NCBI GenBank assembly: GCA_900049755.1
Contig: LT160592.1
Span: 533,836 to 597,835, forward strand
DNA: 64,000 nt
Direction of reading: 5' to 3'
Source: Corynebacterium provencense
GTDB taxonomy: Bacteria > Actinomycetota > Actinomycetes > Mycobacteriales > Mycobacteriaceae
Shown here: positions 51,990-61,220 of the stretch, in pieces
Position numbering within the stretch: the stretch's first letter is position 1
Layout of the letters: every line of letters starts with the position of its first letter
The notes under the pieces: generated by a model
What the model was told of the DNA's origin: nothing
Databases searched by the model: none
What the model saw: only the letters and a program-made list of their open reading frames with translations
Made by a program: the position numbers and the translations under genes

Positions 51990-53162
51990 ATGGCTGACGT
52001 CGTCTTCGATCATGTGAACATCCGGTATCCCGGAGCGGACTCCCCCACCGTCAGGGACCTCACCCTGGAGATCGCCGACGGAGAGTTCCTTGTCCTCGTC
52101 GGACCTTCCGGGTGCGGGAAGTCCACCACCCTGCGGGCCCTGGCGGGACTGGAGCCCACCAGCAGCGGGACCATCTCCATCGGCGGAAGAGACGTCACCG
52201 GTGAGGAACCCGGGGACCGGGACATCGCGATGGTGTTCCAGGACTACGCCCTGTACCCGCACATGTCCGTGCGGGACAACATGGGCTTCGCCCTCTCCAT
52301 CAAGAAGCGTCCGAAGGAGGAGATCGCCCGACGGGTCGAGGACGCGGCCCGTATCCTCGACCTCACGGAGTACCTGGACCGCAAGCCGAAGGATCTGTCG
52401 GGAGGTCAGCGTCAGCGGGTGGCCATGGGCAGGGCCATCGTCCGTGAACCCCAGGTGTTCCTCATGGATGAGCCGTTGTCGAACCTGGATGCGAAGCTGC
52501 GGGTCCAGACCCGCGCCCAGATCGTCAAACTGCAGCAGAATCTCGGCGTCACCACGGTGTACGTCACCCACGACCAGGTCGAGGCGATGACGATGGGGCA
52601 CCGGGTGGCCGTGCTGCGTGACGGTGAACTCCAGCAGGTGGACACCCCCCAGAACCTCTACCGCGACCCGGTCAACGCCTTCGTGGCGGGATTCATCGGT
52701 TCCCCGTCGATGAACCTGCTGACTGTCGGCGGGACCCTGCCGTCGGTACGTGCCTCTCTGCCGGAACTGGGCGTCGATCTGCCTGCCGGGGCTGTTCAGG
52801 TGGGGGTGCGTCCGGAGCATCTCACGGTCGTCGACACCGGAGGTCCCGGCCACCACGGCGCCGGCAGCGCCGGTCTGACCGGCACCGTCACCCTCGTCGA
52901 GGAGCTCGGGGCGGACGCCAACGTGTACGCGGACACCGCGTACGGGCCGGTGACGGCACGGACAGCTGATTCACCCGGTGCCCTGCCCCCGATCGGGGAC
53001 ACCGTGGTCTTCGGTCTGGCGGACAATGCCCGGGTGTACTTCTTCGACTCTGCGGGCGAGAGGGTACGCGCCGGCGTCAGCACGGTCGGTACAGCCGGTA
53101 CAGCCGGTACAGCCGGTACTGACGGCGCATCCACCGTCCGTGGTGACGGCGACGGGGAGTGA
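51990..53162 (+). CDS. tusK: Sugar ABC importer ATPase (SugC/MsiK/TusK type)
   Basis: 390 aa. Walker A GPSGCGKST, Q-loop VFQDYALYPHM, signature LSGGQRQRVAMGRAI, Walker B VFLMDEPLSNLDAKLR and the switch His (YVTHDQVEAM). The C-terminal TOBE/OB domain is typical of MalK-like proteins. It powers the binding protein and two permeases that follow. The C-terminal tail has a GTAGTAG repeat (53088-53120) with no clear role. The symbol follows the C. glutamicum tus order and is an inference. Confidence 0.85.
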   Translation: MADVVFDHVNIRYPGADSPTVRDLTLEIADGEFLVLVGPSGCGKSTTLRALAGLEPTSSGTISIGGRDVTGEEPGDRDIAMVFQDYALYPHMSVRDNMGFALSIKKRPKEEIARRVEDAARILDLTEYLDRKPKDLSGGQRQRVAMGRAIVREPQVFLMDEPLSNLDAKLRVQTRAQIVKLQQNLGVTTVYVTHDQVEAMTMGHRVAVLRDGELQQVDTPQNLYRDPVNAFVAGFIGSPSMNLLTVGGTLPSVRASLPELGVDLPAGAVQVGVRPEHLTVVDTGGPGHHGAGSAGLTGTVTLVEELGADANVYADTAYGPVTARTADSPGALPPIGDTVVFGLADNARVYFFDSAGERVRAGVSTVGTAGTAGTAGTDGASTVRGDGDGE

Positions 53163-53246
53163 CCGGCCCCCCTCCCCACCCCTGAAACGGAAGCGCGGCA
53201 CGGTGAGCGTGTCCCACGGATGCCCCCGCAGAGGCACCGGAGATAC

Positions 53247-53252
53247 TAGACT
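53247..53252 (+). promoter_or_regulatory. Candidate -10 of the trehalose binding-protein gene
   Basis: TAGACT about 73 nt before the start at 53325. It gives the binding protein its own transcript. Confidence 0.5.
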
Positions 53253-53324
53253 CGTCCGGAGCACCCGACGGCACACCGCCGACGGGGACGTTTCACTGAG
53301 GACCCCAACTGAAAGGTCAGGCCC

Positions 53325-54593
53325 ATGGCTCACCTTCCTCAGCTTCCGACGAAGCTGCTCGCCATTCTCGCTGCCACCGGTCTCACCGCCGGCCTGGTCG
53401 CCTGTTCCTCCGACGACGACAGCTCCGGCGGAGACACGGCGTCGAACACCTCCCGCGGACCGATCAGTTTCGCGATGGGCAAGAACGACACCGGAAAGCT
53501 CCGCCCCGTCATCGACAAGTGGAATGCCGCCCACCCGGACGAGCAGGTCACACTGAAGGAACTTGCGGGCGAAGCGGACGCCCAGCGTGAGACCCTGGTC
53601 CAGTCCCTCCAGGCAGGCTCCTCGGACTACGACGTGATGGCCCTCGACGTGGTCTGGACCGCCCAGTTCGCCGCCAACGGGTGGCTTGCGCCGCTGACCG
53701 GGGACCTGGAGGTCTCCACCGACGGCATCCTCGACGCCCCGGTGCAGTCCGCGACCTACAACGACACCCTCTACGCCCTGCCCCAGAACACCAACGGTCA
53801 GCTGCTCTACCGGAACACCGAGCTCGTGCCGGAAGCCCCCCAGAAGTGGGATGACGTCGTCGCCGCCTGCCGGGCCGTGCTCGAGAAGAACAAGGACTGC
53901 CTGACCACCCAGCTCAAGCAGTACGAGGGCATCACCATCGCCACGGGGAACTTCATGGACGGATGGGGTGGCGGCATCCTCGGTGACGACGGACAGCCGA
54001 CCGTCACCTCGGACGCCTCCCGTGAGGGCCTGCAGGCCCTCGTCGACGCATACAAGGACCGCACCATCGCCCCGGGTTCGACCGCGGCGACCGAGGAGGA
54101 GACCAACCTGGCCTTCACCGAAGGTTCCACAGCGATGGCGATCAACTGGCCGTACATGTGGACCAACGCCCAGGAGGCGGACGCCACCCGCGGGAAGGTG
54201 GAGGTCCAGCCGCTGGTCGGCAAGGACGGTACGGGTGTGTCGACCCTCGGCGGGTACAACAACGGCATCAACGTCAATTCGAAGAACAAGGCGACCGCCC
54301 TGGACTTCATGAAGTTCATCGTTGACCCGGAGAACCAGAAGTCCTTCGCCGAGGCGTCCTTCCCGCCCGTTCTCGCCTCGATCTACGACGACCAGTCCCT
54401 CATCGCGGACTTCCCGTACCTCCCGGTGCTCAAGGAGTCCCTGGAGAACGCGAAACCGCGTCCTGTCTCCCCCAGCTACGATGCCCTGTCCAAGGCTGTC
54501 CAGGACAACGCCTACGCCGCCGTCAACGGGACCGCTGACGTCGACAAGGCGACGACGGACATGGATGCCGCGATCCGCAACGTCACCGGCTAG
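53325..54593 (+). CDS. tusE: Trehalose-type ABC substrate-binding lipoprotein
   Basis: 422 aa. Lipoprotein signal with Cys27 in GLVAC, then a family-1 solute-binding fold. It resembles LpqY of mycobacteria and TusE of C. glutamicum, which bind trehalose released by mycolyltransferases. GAAAGG precedes the ATG. A terminator follows it, so the binding protein should be made in excess over the permeases. The substrate is inferred from gene order. Confidence 0.82.
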   Translation: MAHLPQLPTKLLAILAATGLTAGLVACSSDDDSSGGDTASNTSRGPISFAMGKNDTGKLRPVIDKWNAAHPDEQVTLKELAGEADAQRETLVQSLQAGSSDYDVMALDVVWTAQFAANGWLAPLTGDLEVSTDGILDAPVQSATYNDTLYALPQNTNGQLLYRNTELVPEAPQKWDDVVAACRAVLEKNKDCLTTQLKQYEGITIATGNFMDGWGGGILGDDGQPTVTSDASREGLQALVDAYKDRTIAPGSTAATEEETNLAFTEGSTAMAINWPYMWTNAQEADATRGKVEVQPLVGKDGTGVSTLGGYNNGINVNSKNKATALDFMKFIVDPENQKSFAEASFPPVLASIYDDQSLIADFPYLPVLKESLENAKPRPVSPSYDALSKAVQDNAYAAVNGTADVDKATTDMDAAIRNVTG

Positions 54594-54599
54594 TTCCTG

Positions 54600-54630
54600 A
54601 AAGGCCCCGCCACCGGTGCGGGGCCCTTTC
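54600..54630 (+). terminator. Hairpin between binding protein and permeases
   Basis: GGCCCCGC pairs with GCGGGGCC around an internal palindrome and is followed by CTTTCC. It is a partial terminator or processing site. Confidence 0.7.
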
Positions 54631-54712
54631 CGTTCCACCCCGGAGCCCACACGTGCTCCGCGTACCCCGCACACGTCCTCCACCCCGTCCCGCTTTTGTA
54701 AGGTGTCCTCCC

Positions 54713-55735
54713 GTGAGAACCAAGAAACGCGACCTCCGGGCCGTCTGGCTTGTCGGACCCAGCATCGCCCTGCTGGCCGTCGTCATCGGATACCCGGTGC
54801 TCCGCGCGGTCTGGCTGTCCTTCCAGGCAGACAAACACCTGGACAAGTCCACCGGAATGTTCGTCGAGGGCGGCTTCGCCGGATTCGACCACTACCTGTA
54901 CTGGCTGACCCAACGGTGCATGTCACCCAACGGGACCGTGTCCACCTGCGCCCCCGGTAACCTGGCCGTGGACTTCTGGCCCGCGCTGAAGATCACCCTG
55001 TTCTTCGTGGTCGTCACCGTCGCCCTCGAGACGGTGCTGGGCCTGTGGATGGCGACGGTGATGAACCGCAGCTTCCTGGGCCGTGGCCTGCTGCGCGCCG
55101 CAGTGCTCATCCCCTGGGCCATCCCCACCGCGGTCACCGCCAAACTCTGGCAGTTCATCTTCGCCCCGGAAGGCATCGTGAACTCGCTGACCGGACTGGA
55201 CATCGCCTGGACGACCGACCCCTGGGCTGCGAGGTTCGCGGTCATCATCGCGGACGTGTGGAAGACCGCACCGTTCATGGCACTGCTCATCCTCGCCGGT
55301 CTGCAGATGGTGCCACAGGGGGTCTACGAGGCGGCGCGGGTCGACGGTGCATCCCGCTGGGCCCAGTTCACGCGGATCACCCTTCCGCTGATCCGGCCGG
55401 CGCTCATGGTCGCCATCCTGTTCCGCACGCTCGACGCACTGCGCATGTACGACCTGCCGGTCATCATGATCAGTTCCTCGGCGAACTCCCCCACCGCCGT
55501 GCTCAGCCAGCTCGTCATTTCTGACATGCAGGGCGGCAACTTCAATTCCGCCTCCGCGATCTCCACACTCATATTCCTGCTCATCTTCGCGGTCGCATTC
55601 ATCATGGTGAAGTTCCTCGGCGCTGATGTCGCAGGCACGCAGAACATGCCGAAGGACCAGGGGAAGAAGAAGCGTCGACGGCACCGCGACACCGACGCGA
55701 CGCCCGCCACCACAGGAGAGGAGATCACCCGATGA
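54713..55735 (+). CDS. tusF: Sugar ABC importer permease, MalF type
   Basis: 340 aa from GTG at 54713 (MRTKKRDLRAVW). Six membrane segments, with the EAA loop EAARVDGASRWAQFTRITLPLI that docks on the ATPase. A weak AAGG lies upstream. The frame before 54713 covers the terminator and is not coding. The C terminus is basic. The stop overlaps the next ATG. Confidence 0.88.
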   Translation: MRTKKRDLRAVWLVGPSIALLAVVIGYPVLRAVWLSFQADKHLDKSTGMFVEGGFAGFDHYLYWLTQRCMSPNGTVSTCAPGNLAVDFWPALKITLFFVVVTVALETVLGLWMATVMNRSFLGRGLLRAAVLIPWAIPTAVTAKLWQFIFAPEGIVNSLTGLDIAWTTDPWAARFAVIIADVWKTAPFMALLILAGLQMVPQGVYEAARVDGASRWAQFTRITLPLIRPALMVAILFRTLDALRMYDLPVIMISSSANSPTAVLSQLVISDMQGGNFNSASAISTLIFLLIFAVAFIMVKFLGADVAGTQNMPKDQGKKKRRRHRDTDATPATTGEEITR

Positions 55736-56574
55736 ACCGCGACGGCCGTTCATTGCTGCGCACCGTAGGCGGATACCTCGGCGTCATCGTCATCGTCGTC
55801 TGGGCGCTCGCACCGTTCTACTGGATGCTGGTCACAGCATTCAGGGACAAGAGCCACACCTTCGACACCACTCCCCTGCCCAGCCACCTCACACTCGAGA
55901 ACTTCAGTGAGGCACTGGCCACCGACAAGGGGAACAACTTCCTGCGCGCCATCGGCAACTCCCTCCTCATCGGCGCGGGAACCACCGCCATCGCACTGGC
56001 GGTGGGCGTGTTCACCGCCTACGCGCTGGCCCGGGTCGACTTCCGTGGCAAAGGGTTCGTCACCGGCATCATCCTCGCTGCGTCGATGTTCCCCGGTATC
56101 GCACTGGTCACCCCCCTGTTCCAGCTGTTCACCGACCTGGGGTGGATCGGTTCCTACCAGGCGCTGATCATCCCGAACATCTCCTTCGTCCTGCCCCTGA
56201 CCGTGTACACACTGACCTCCTTCTTCCGCGAACTTCCGTGGAAGCTGGAGGAGGCCGCCCGGGTCGACGGTGCGTCCCGAGGTCTGGCCTTCCGGAAGGT
56301 GATCCTCCCGCTGGCCGCACCGGCGATGTTCACCACCGCCATCCTGGCCTTCATCAACACCTGGAACGAGTTCATGCTGGCCAAGCAGCTGTCCTCGACA
56401 TCGACCGAGCCGGTGACGGTGGCCATCGCCCGCTTCTCCGGCGCCAACGCCTACGAGTACCCCTACGCGGCGGTGATGGCCGCAGGTGCCCTGGTCACCG
56501 TCCCGCTGGTGATCATGGTCCTGGTCTTCCAGCGTCGGATCGTCGCCGGCCTCACCGCCGGCGGCCTGAAGTAG
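55732..56574 (+). CDS. tusG: Sugar ABC importer permease, MalG type
   Basis: 280 aa. Six membrane segments with EAA loop EEAARVDGASRGLAFRKVILPLAAP. ATGA overlaps the previous stop. It pairs with TusF as the membrane channel for trehalose uptake. Confidence 0.9.
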   Translation: MNRDGRSLLRTVGGYLGVIVIVVWALAPFYWMLVTAFRDKSHTFDTTPLPSHLTLENFSEALATDKGNNFLRAIGNSLLIGAGTTAIALAVGVFTAYALARVDFRGKGFVTGIILAASMFPGIALVTPLFQLFTDLGWIGSYQALIIPNISFVLPLTVYTLTSFFRELPWKLEEAARVDGASRGLAFRKVILPLAAPAMFTTAILAFINTWNEFMLAKQLSSTSTEPVTVAIARFSGANAYEYPYAAVMAAGALVTVPLVIMVLVFQRRIVAGLTAGGLK

Positions 56575-56828
56575 TGTCCGGGAACCGAGCCGGGGACGGG
56601 GGTTCTGCAGACCCGGGCCCGAGGCACCTGCCCGCCTCGGAGTACCGGCGACGACGCACGGTGTGGGAGTCCGTGCTGGGGTTCCTCGCCGTGTTCGACG
56701 TCCTCGCCCTCATCCAGGCGGTGTGGAACCTGACCGGGGACGCCGCGGTGTGGCCCTCCCTGGTCCTCCTCGTCTTTCTCCTGCTGACCTGGGGTGCCTG
56801 GCGTCAGTGGAACCGTTACCGGGACTGA
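56574..56828 (+). CDS. 84-aa two-helix membrane protein coupled to the trehalose importer
   Basis: The GTG at 56574 overlaps the permease stop (TAGTG). The product is 84 aa, with a soluble N terminus and two membrane helices (VLGFLAVFDVLALIQAVWNL and WPSLVLLVFLLLTWGAWRQW). C. glutamicum has a small membrane gene, cg0833, in its tus cluster, so an accessory subunit is plausible. I know no function for it. The tight overlap supports that it is real. Confidence 0.7.
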   Translation: MSGNRAGDGGSADPGPRHLPASEYRRRRTVWESVLGFLAVFDVLALIQAVWNLTGDAAVWPSLVLLVFLLLTWGAWRQWNRYRD

Positions 56829-56877
56829 GAGCCCTTCCGCCCCGCCCCGGGTCAGGACCCCGGGATCAGGGGCCGGG

Positions 56878-57903
56878 TCAGGCCCGTCCGACAATCCGGT
56901 GCAGCATCAGTGCGACGTACTCGCGCAGGTAGGACGCCGGGATCGCGGCCCTCGGAGTCGGGGCACCCAGCACCACCGCGGAGAACGGCAGGCCGTTGTC
57001 ACCCCGTTCCCGTCCGAGCATCTCCACGATCCTTTCCGTCCTGAGGACGTGGAAGTCCGAGGTGCACACCACCACCGACGGATCGTGGACGCCCCGCTCC
57101 TCCAGCAGGTCGAGACTGAAGTGAAGGTTCTCGGTGGTGTCCGTGGCGTCCCCCTCCTCGATGACCGCTGCCCGGGGGAATCCACGGGAGGCGAGGTAGT
57201 GGTGCATCGCCTCAGCCTCGGTGCAGGGTTCGTCCTCTCCCCTGCCGCCGGAGACGATCAACGGTGTACTCCGTGCGGGGCGCCTGGCGGTCACCGTGTA
57301 CCAGGCCTGCGCACCCCGGTCACACCGGCAGGCAAGCAGGTCACTGACCTTGTCGTCGACCAGTCCCGCCCCGAGCACGATCACGGCGTCCGCCCGTCCA
57401 GGGGCGGCACGCCGCCGGCCGCGTGCGACATCCCTCAGGTAGTGCAGCATGGACCAGACGGCACCGGCCCACAGGAGCAGACCGACGGCACCCATGACGA
57501 CCAGTGCGATCCTGCCGTCGTCTCCGCCTTCCCCGAGGCTGCCCACCGGCACAGCCACCAGCACCAGCGCACCCGCCCCGAGGCTCAGCAGTTCCGCTGC
57601 GGCGATGACGGTGGCCAGGTGGTACCAGCCCCGGCCGTCACTTCCGGGCAGGGTGTCCCCCATCCACCGGGCGACGATCCAGCCGGCCGCACCGACGGCG
57701 GCATGGGCCACAGCGAATGCGCACCACATGGTGCCCGGGAAGCCGGCCCCTGTCGCGGCGATGAGCAGCCACACCCACGCCAGCAGGCCCAGTGCCCAGA
57801 CCAGGATTCCGTTACCTCCCCACCTGGACCGGGATTTCACACTCCACGCGGTGACGAGGAAGAGCAGGACCAGCAGCAGACTGACCAGGAGCAACGGTGT
57901 CAT
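56878..57903 (-). CDS. YdcF family (DUF218) membrane protein
   Basis: 341 aa. Five N-terminal membrane segments, then the DUF218 domain with DAVIVLGAGL, IVSGGRGEDEPCTEAEAMHHYL and VVCTSDFHVLRTERI. ElyC/SanA-type relatives act on envelope polysaccharides, but no substrate is known here. It follows purE with a 9-nt gap, and the two may share a transcript. Confidence 0.85.
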   Translation of the reverse strand: MTPLLLVSLLLVLLFLVTAWSVKSRSRWGGNGILVWALGLLAWVWLLIAATGAGFPGTMWCAFAVAHAAVGAAGWIVARWMGDTLPGSDGRGWYHLATVIAAAELLSLGAGALVLVAVPVGSLGEGGDDGRIALVVMGAVGLLLWAGAVWSMLHYLRDVARGRRRAAPGRADAVIVLGAGLVDDKVSDLLACRCDRGAQAWYTVTARRPARSTPLIVSGGRGEDEPCTEAEAMHHYLASRGFPRAAVIEEGDATDTTENLHFSLDLLEERGVHDPSVVVCTSDFHVLRTERIVEMLGRERGDNGLPFSAVVLGAPTPRAAIPASYLREYVALMLHRIVGRA

Positions 57904-57912
57904 CGGGGTGGA

Positions 57913-58446
57913 CTAACCGCCCATCAGTTTCTGCCTGAGCTTCAGGTCCTTTGCCAGCACCTCGTCACGCATCGTCGACTGGTAGTCGACCATCTGCTCC
58001 ATGAGTTCCGGGTGTGCGGTGGCGAGGATCCGCACCGCGAGCAGCCCCGCGTTCTTCGCACCGTCGATGGAGACGGTCGCTGTGGGCACCCCGCCGGGCA
58101 TCTGCACGATCGACAGCAGTGAGTCGAGACCGTCAAGGTTGCCCAGCGCACGGGGTATGCCGATCACCGGCAGCGGGGTCGCGGCCGCGACCATGCCCGG
58201 CAGGTGGGCGGCACCCCCGGCGCAGGCGATGATCACCTTCAGGCCCCGGGTGTGGGCCCCGCGGGCGTAGTCCAGCATCCTTTCCGGGGTGCGGTGTGCG
58301 GACACCACGCCGACCTCGTGCGGGACGCCGAAATCTGCGAGGACCCGGGCTGCCGGCTCCACGGTGGGCCAGTCGGAGTCGGACCCCATGATGATCCCTG
58401 CCGCGGGACCGTCGAAAGCGGGCCCTCTGTCGGTTGTACCGGTCAT
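57913..58446 (-). CDS. purE: N5-carboxyaminoimidazole ribonucleotide mutase
   Basis: 177 aa. [15 protein letters not shown] at the N terminus, [10 protein letters not shown] and [14 protein letters not shown] form the active site. It moves the carboxyl group of N5-CAIR to C4 in purine synthesis. ATG at 58446 overlaps the purK stop by 4 nt. Confidence 0.95.
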   Translation of the reverse strand: MTGTTDRGPAFDGPAAGIIMGSDSDWPTVEPAARVLADFGVPHEVGVVSAHRTPERMLDYARGAHTRGLKVIIACAGGAAHLPGMVAAATPLPVIGIPRALGNLDGLDSLLSIVQMPGGVPTATVSIDGAKNAGLLAVRILATAHPELMEQMVDYQSTMRDEVLAKDLKLRQKLMGG

Positions 58447-59708
58447 TCTCCCCTGTCCTTCCAGGTGGCGGTGACGAGGAACCCTGCCGCGAGCTCGGCG
58501 TCCCTGCGCAGGTTCTCCACGTTCACCGGTGTCGCAGCTGTCCCGGTGGGCAGCGAAATGTTCACGTGGCCGATCTTGCGTCCGGGACGCCACTGTTTTC
58601 CGTAGAGGTGGATCTTCGCCGTGGGATAACGCCGCCACACCTCGTCCATCCTCCGGGCAGTCGGCATCTCCGGGTCACCGTCAGGGTCACCGAGGATGTT
58701 CGCCATCACGGTGGTGGTGGAGGTCATGGCCGTGGACCCGAGCGGGCGGTCGAGGACTGCCCGCAGGTGCTGCTCGAACTGACTGGTCACGCAACCGTCC
58801 TGGGTCCAGTGGCCCGTGTTGTGCGGACGCATCGCCAGTTCGTTGACGATGATCTCCGGCTCCCCCGCCTCATCGAGGGTCTCGAACAGCTCGACGGCGA
58901 GCACGCCCGTGACCCCCAGTTCCGCGGCAATGTCACGGGCGAGTGTGTGCGCCTGCGCCACGACACGCGCCTGGCCGTCGGTCGCCACCGGCGCCGGAGC
59001 CACGGCCAGACTGCAGACCCCGTCCCTCTGCACGGACTCGACGACCGGCCACGACTCCGTCTGCCCGGAGGGTGTGCGCGCCACCATCGCCGACAGTTCC
59101 CTGACCAGTCTGACCTTCTTCTCCGCCATCAGCGGAACACCCCGGTCCAGCAGTTCAGCGACGAGGGACGCCGTCTCCCGCCTCGTGGCGGGGAACCAGA
59201 CGCCCTTGCCGTCATAACCGCCACGCCTGGTCTTCAGGCACACCGCTCCGTCGGTGGCGTCCCAGAACCCCTCCCCGTCGGCGACGGACAGGATCTCGGC
59301 GAACGGAGGAACCGGGGCGCCCAGTTCCCGCAGACGTCGCCTCATCACCAGCTTGTCCTGCGCATTGATCAAAGCGGACGGCCGGGGCTGGACGTTGACC
59401 CCGGCGGCGATGAGATCCTCGAGGAAACGGTTCGGGACGTGCTCATGGTCAAAGGTCACGGCGTCCGCCCCGTCACTCACCGCCCGGACGACATTCTCGT
59501 CGGTGTAGTCGCCGAGCCAGACATCCCCGGTCGCCTGGGCAGCCGACGATCCCCCGCTGCCGGCCAGCAGCCGTACCGTCAACCCCAGGCCGATACCGGA
59601 CTGCTGCATCATCCGTGCCAGCTGACCGTCCCCGATGACGGTGACCAGGGGCATACCGGGTGCGTGGGCTTCCGGCCGGGACAGGTGCAGATCAGGTTCG
59701 TCACTCAC
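58443..59708 (-). CDS. purK: N5-carboxyaminoimidazole ribonucleotide synthase
   Basis: 421 aa from GTG at 59708, which overlaps the upstream stop by 3 nt. [16 protein letters not shown] at residue 19 is the family N terminus; ATG there (59654) is a second choice. ATP-grasp motifs [18 protein letters not shown] and [10 protein letters not shown] are present. It carboxylates AIR with ATP and bicarbonate and passes N5-CAIR to PurE. Confidence 0.93.
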   Translation of the reverse strand: MSDEPDLHLSRPEAHAPGMPLVTVIGDGQLARMMQQSGIGLGLTVRLLAGSGGSSAAQATGDVWLGDYTDENVVRAVSDGADAVTFDHEHVPNRFLEDLIAAGVNVQPRPSALINAQDKLVMRRRLRELGAPVPPFAEILSVADGEGFWDATDGAVCLKTRRGGYDGKGVWFPATRRETASLVAELLDRGVPLMAEKKVRLVRELSAMVARTPSGQTESWPVVESVQRDGVCSLAVAPAPVATDGQARVVAQAHTLARDIAAELGVTGVLAVELFETLDEAGEPEIIVNELAMRPHNTGHWTQDGCVTSQFEQHLRAVLDRPLGSTAMTSTTTVMANILGDPDGDPEMPTARRMDEVWRRYPTAKIHLYGKQWRPGRKIGHVNISLPTGTAATPVNVENLRRDAELAAGFLVTATWKDRGE

Positions 59709-60268
59709 TCCCGCAAGTATACCGGCCGGTTCCGGCGCGCAGCCTGTGCCCTGAGCATTGCCACGAACTCCGCGGCGTAGGGCACGTCGACCAGTCTCAG
59801 CGGCCGCCTGTCGAACCTGGTCAGCACCTCCACCGCCTGTCCCCGGCGACGGGCGTCGACGACGGAGTCGAGCGGCACCTCCCCGATCCGGGAACGCCAG
59901 TCCCCCGACGCGGTGACCAGGCGCAGGTCGGTGAGGATGATCCGGCAGCGTTGACGGTGCACGAGTCTGCGCAGACTCCGGCGCCAGGCCACCCAGACCC
60001 ACAGGACCAGGAGTATCCGCCGGCACCACAGGGCCGGCAGCGCGGTGGAGGACACCCCTGGCAGGCCGGGCACGAGGGCCGGATTTCCGGGGTAGTACCC
60101 CACGGCAGTGACCGCCGCCCCCGCCAGGTGCGCGTCCAGCAGGCCGACGAGCATCCATACGACCCCGGTGACGAGGACGAGCTCCAGCACCGGGAAAACG
60201 ACACTGCGCCGACTGGGGCTGAGGTCGGCGAGAATCACCTCCTCCGGCGCGAAGCGGATCTTGGACAT
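59705..60268 (-). CDS. PH-like domain membrane protein (Rv3278c-like)
   Basis: 187 aa from ATG at 60268, with GGGAGGAG upstream. Two membrane regions (VVFPVLELVLVTGVVWMLVGLL and ILLVLWVWVAW) precede a basic segment and a bacterial PH-type domain with strands RCRIILTDLRLVTASGDW... The protein lies between birA and purK as in mycobacteria. Function unknown. Confidence 0.8.
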   Translation of the reverse strand: MSKIRFAPEEVILADLSPSRRSVVFPVLELVLVTGVVWMLVGLLDAHLAGAAVTAVGYYPGNPALVPGLPGVSSTALPALWCRRILLVLWVWVAWRRSLRRLVHRQRCRIILTDLRLVTASGDWRSRIGEVPLDSVVDARRRGQAVEVLTRFDRRPLRLVDVPYAAEFVAMLRAQAARRNRPVYLRE

Positions 60269-60275
60269 CGCCCGC

Positions 60276-61148
60276 TCACTCCTCCCCGGGTCGCAGGTGC
60301 ACCACATCACCGGCGGTCACGGTACGGCGTCCACCGTCGGTGGTCCCGATGACCAGCTCCCCGTGCGGCCCCAGGTCCACGGCCGTGCCCGTGACTTCCC
60401 CGCCTCCGGGAAGTTCCGCCCTCACCAGGGTTCCGAGGGTCGAGGACAGTTCACGGTAGCGGGCCCGGACCTGCGCCGCGGCGTCCCCGTTCTCCCGCCA
60501 CGCCCCGTCCACGGCGAAGAGGTGGCGCAGCAGGACCGCGGTGACCCTTTCTCTCTCCGCGACGTCGGGTATCCCGACCCCCTCCAGCGTCAGGGAGGTT
60601 GCCGCGGCCAGTCCGGCCCGGTCGAACTCCTCCCTGGTGACCGACAGGTTCAGCCCGATGCCCGGCACGATCGCCGGCGGGGTGAAACCGGCCGCCTCGA
60701 CGAGGATGCCGGCCAGTTTGAGCGGCCGACCGGAATGGATGACCTGCAGGTCGTTGGGCCATTTCAGGACAGCGGGGACGCCGAGTTCGCGCACCGCTTC
60801 CGCACAGGCCACGCCGATGAACAGCGGCAGCTCACCGAGCCGCTCGGGGTCGACGGACTCCGGGGCGAGCAGAACGGAGCAGATCAGCTGTGAGCCGGCG
60901 GGCGCGGACCACGGCCTGCCCATCCTCCCGTGTCCGGTCTCCTGCACTTCCGCGAGCAGCACCGTACGGTCTGCCGCCGACCCCCGGGCGGCCTCGGCCG
61001 CCAGGTCGGAATTCGTCGACCCCGTCGACACCACGTGCCGCACCGTCACGTCACGCACGCCCGCCGCAGACAGCAGGTCACTGATCCGGCCGGCGTCGAC
61101 GGGGCCCCGGTCAGGCCGGGCGGGAATACCGTGTGTCTGGGTGCTCAT
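60276..61148 (-). CDS. birA: Biotin-[acetyl-CoA carboxylase] ligase
   Basis: 290 aa. The catalytic loop ETGHGRMGRPWSAPAG, the biotin-binding region and KWPNDLQVIHSG are intact, with the C-terminal SH3-like domain. There is no N-terminal helix-turn-helix, so it is not a repressor. ATG at 61148 has TATCCT at 8 nt. It biotinylates the acyl-CoA carboxylase subunit whose partners AccD and AccE are coded next to it. Confidence 0.94.
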   Translation of the reverse strand: MSTQTHGIPARPDRGPVDAGRISDLLSAAGVRDVTVRHVVSTGSTNSDLAAEAARGSAADRTVLLAEVQETGHGRMGRPWSAPAGSQLICSVLLAPESVDPERLGELPLFIGVACAEAVRELGVPAVLKWPNDLQVIHSGRPLKLAGILVEAAGFTPPAIVPGIGLNLSVTREEFDRAGLAAATSLTLEGVGIPDVAERERVTAVLLRHLFAVDGAWRENGDAAAQVRARYRELSSTLGTLVRAELPGGGEVTGTAVDLGPHGELVIGTTDGGRRTVTAGDVVHLRPGEE

Positions 61149-61156
61149 GACTGTCG

Positions 61157-61162
61157 AGGATA
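61157..61162 (-). promoter_or_regulatory. Leaderless -10 for birA
   Basis: TATCCT on the minus strand, 8 nt before ATG at 61148. Confidence 0.45.
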
Positions 61163-61207
61163 ACGGTGACGGACAGGACAGAGTAACGACGCCGCGGCAA
61201 CTTCTCT

Positions 61208-61213
61208 TAGACT
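61208..61213 (+). promoter_or_regulatory. Leaderless -10 for accD
   Basis: TAGACT, 7 nt before ATG at 61221. Confidence 0.6.
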
Positions 61214-61220
61214 GTCCCCC

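Noticed and set aside
60276..61148. BirA as a biotin-operon repressor
   Set aside because: No N-terminal helix-turn-helix; it starts directly with the ligase.
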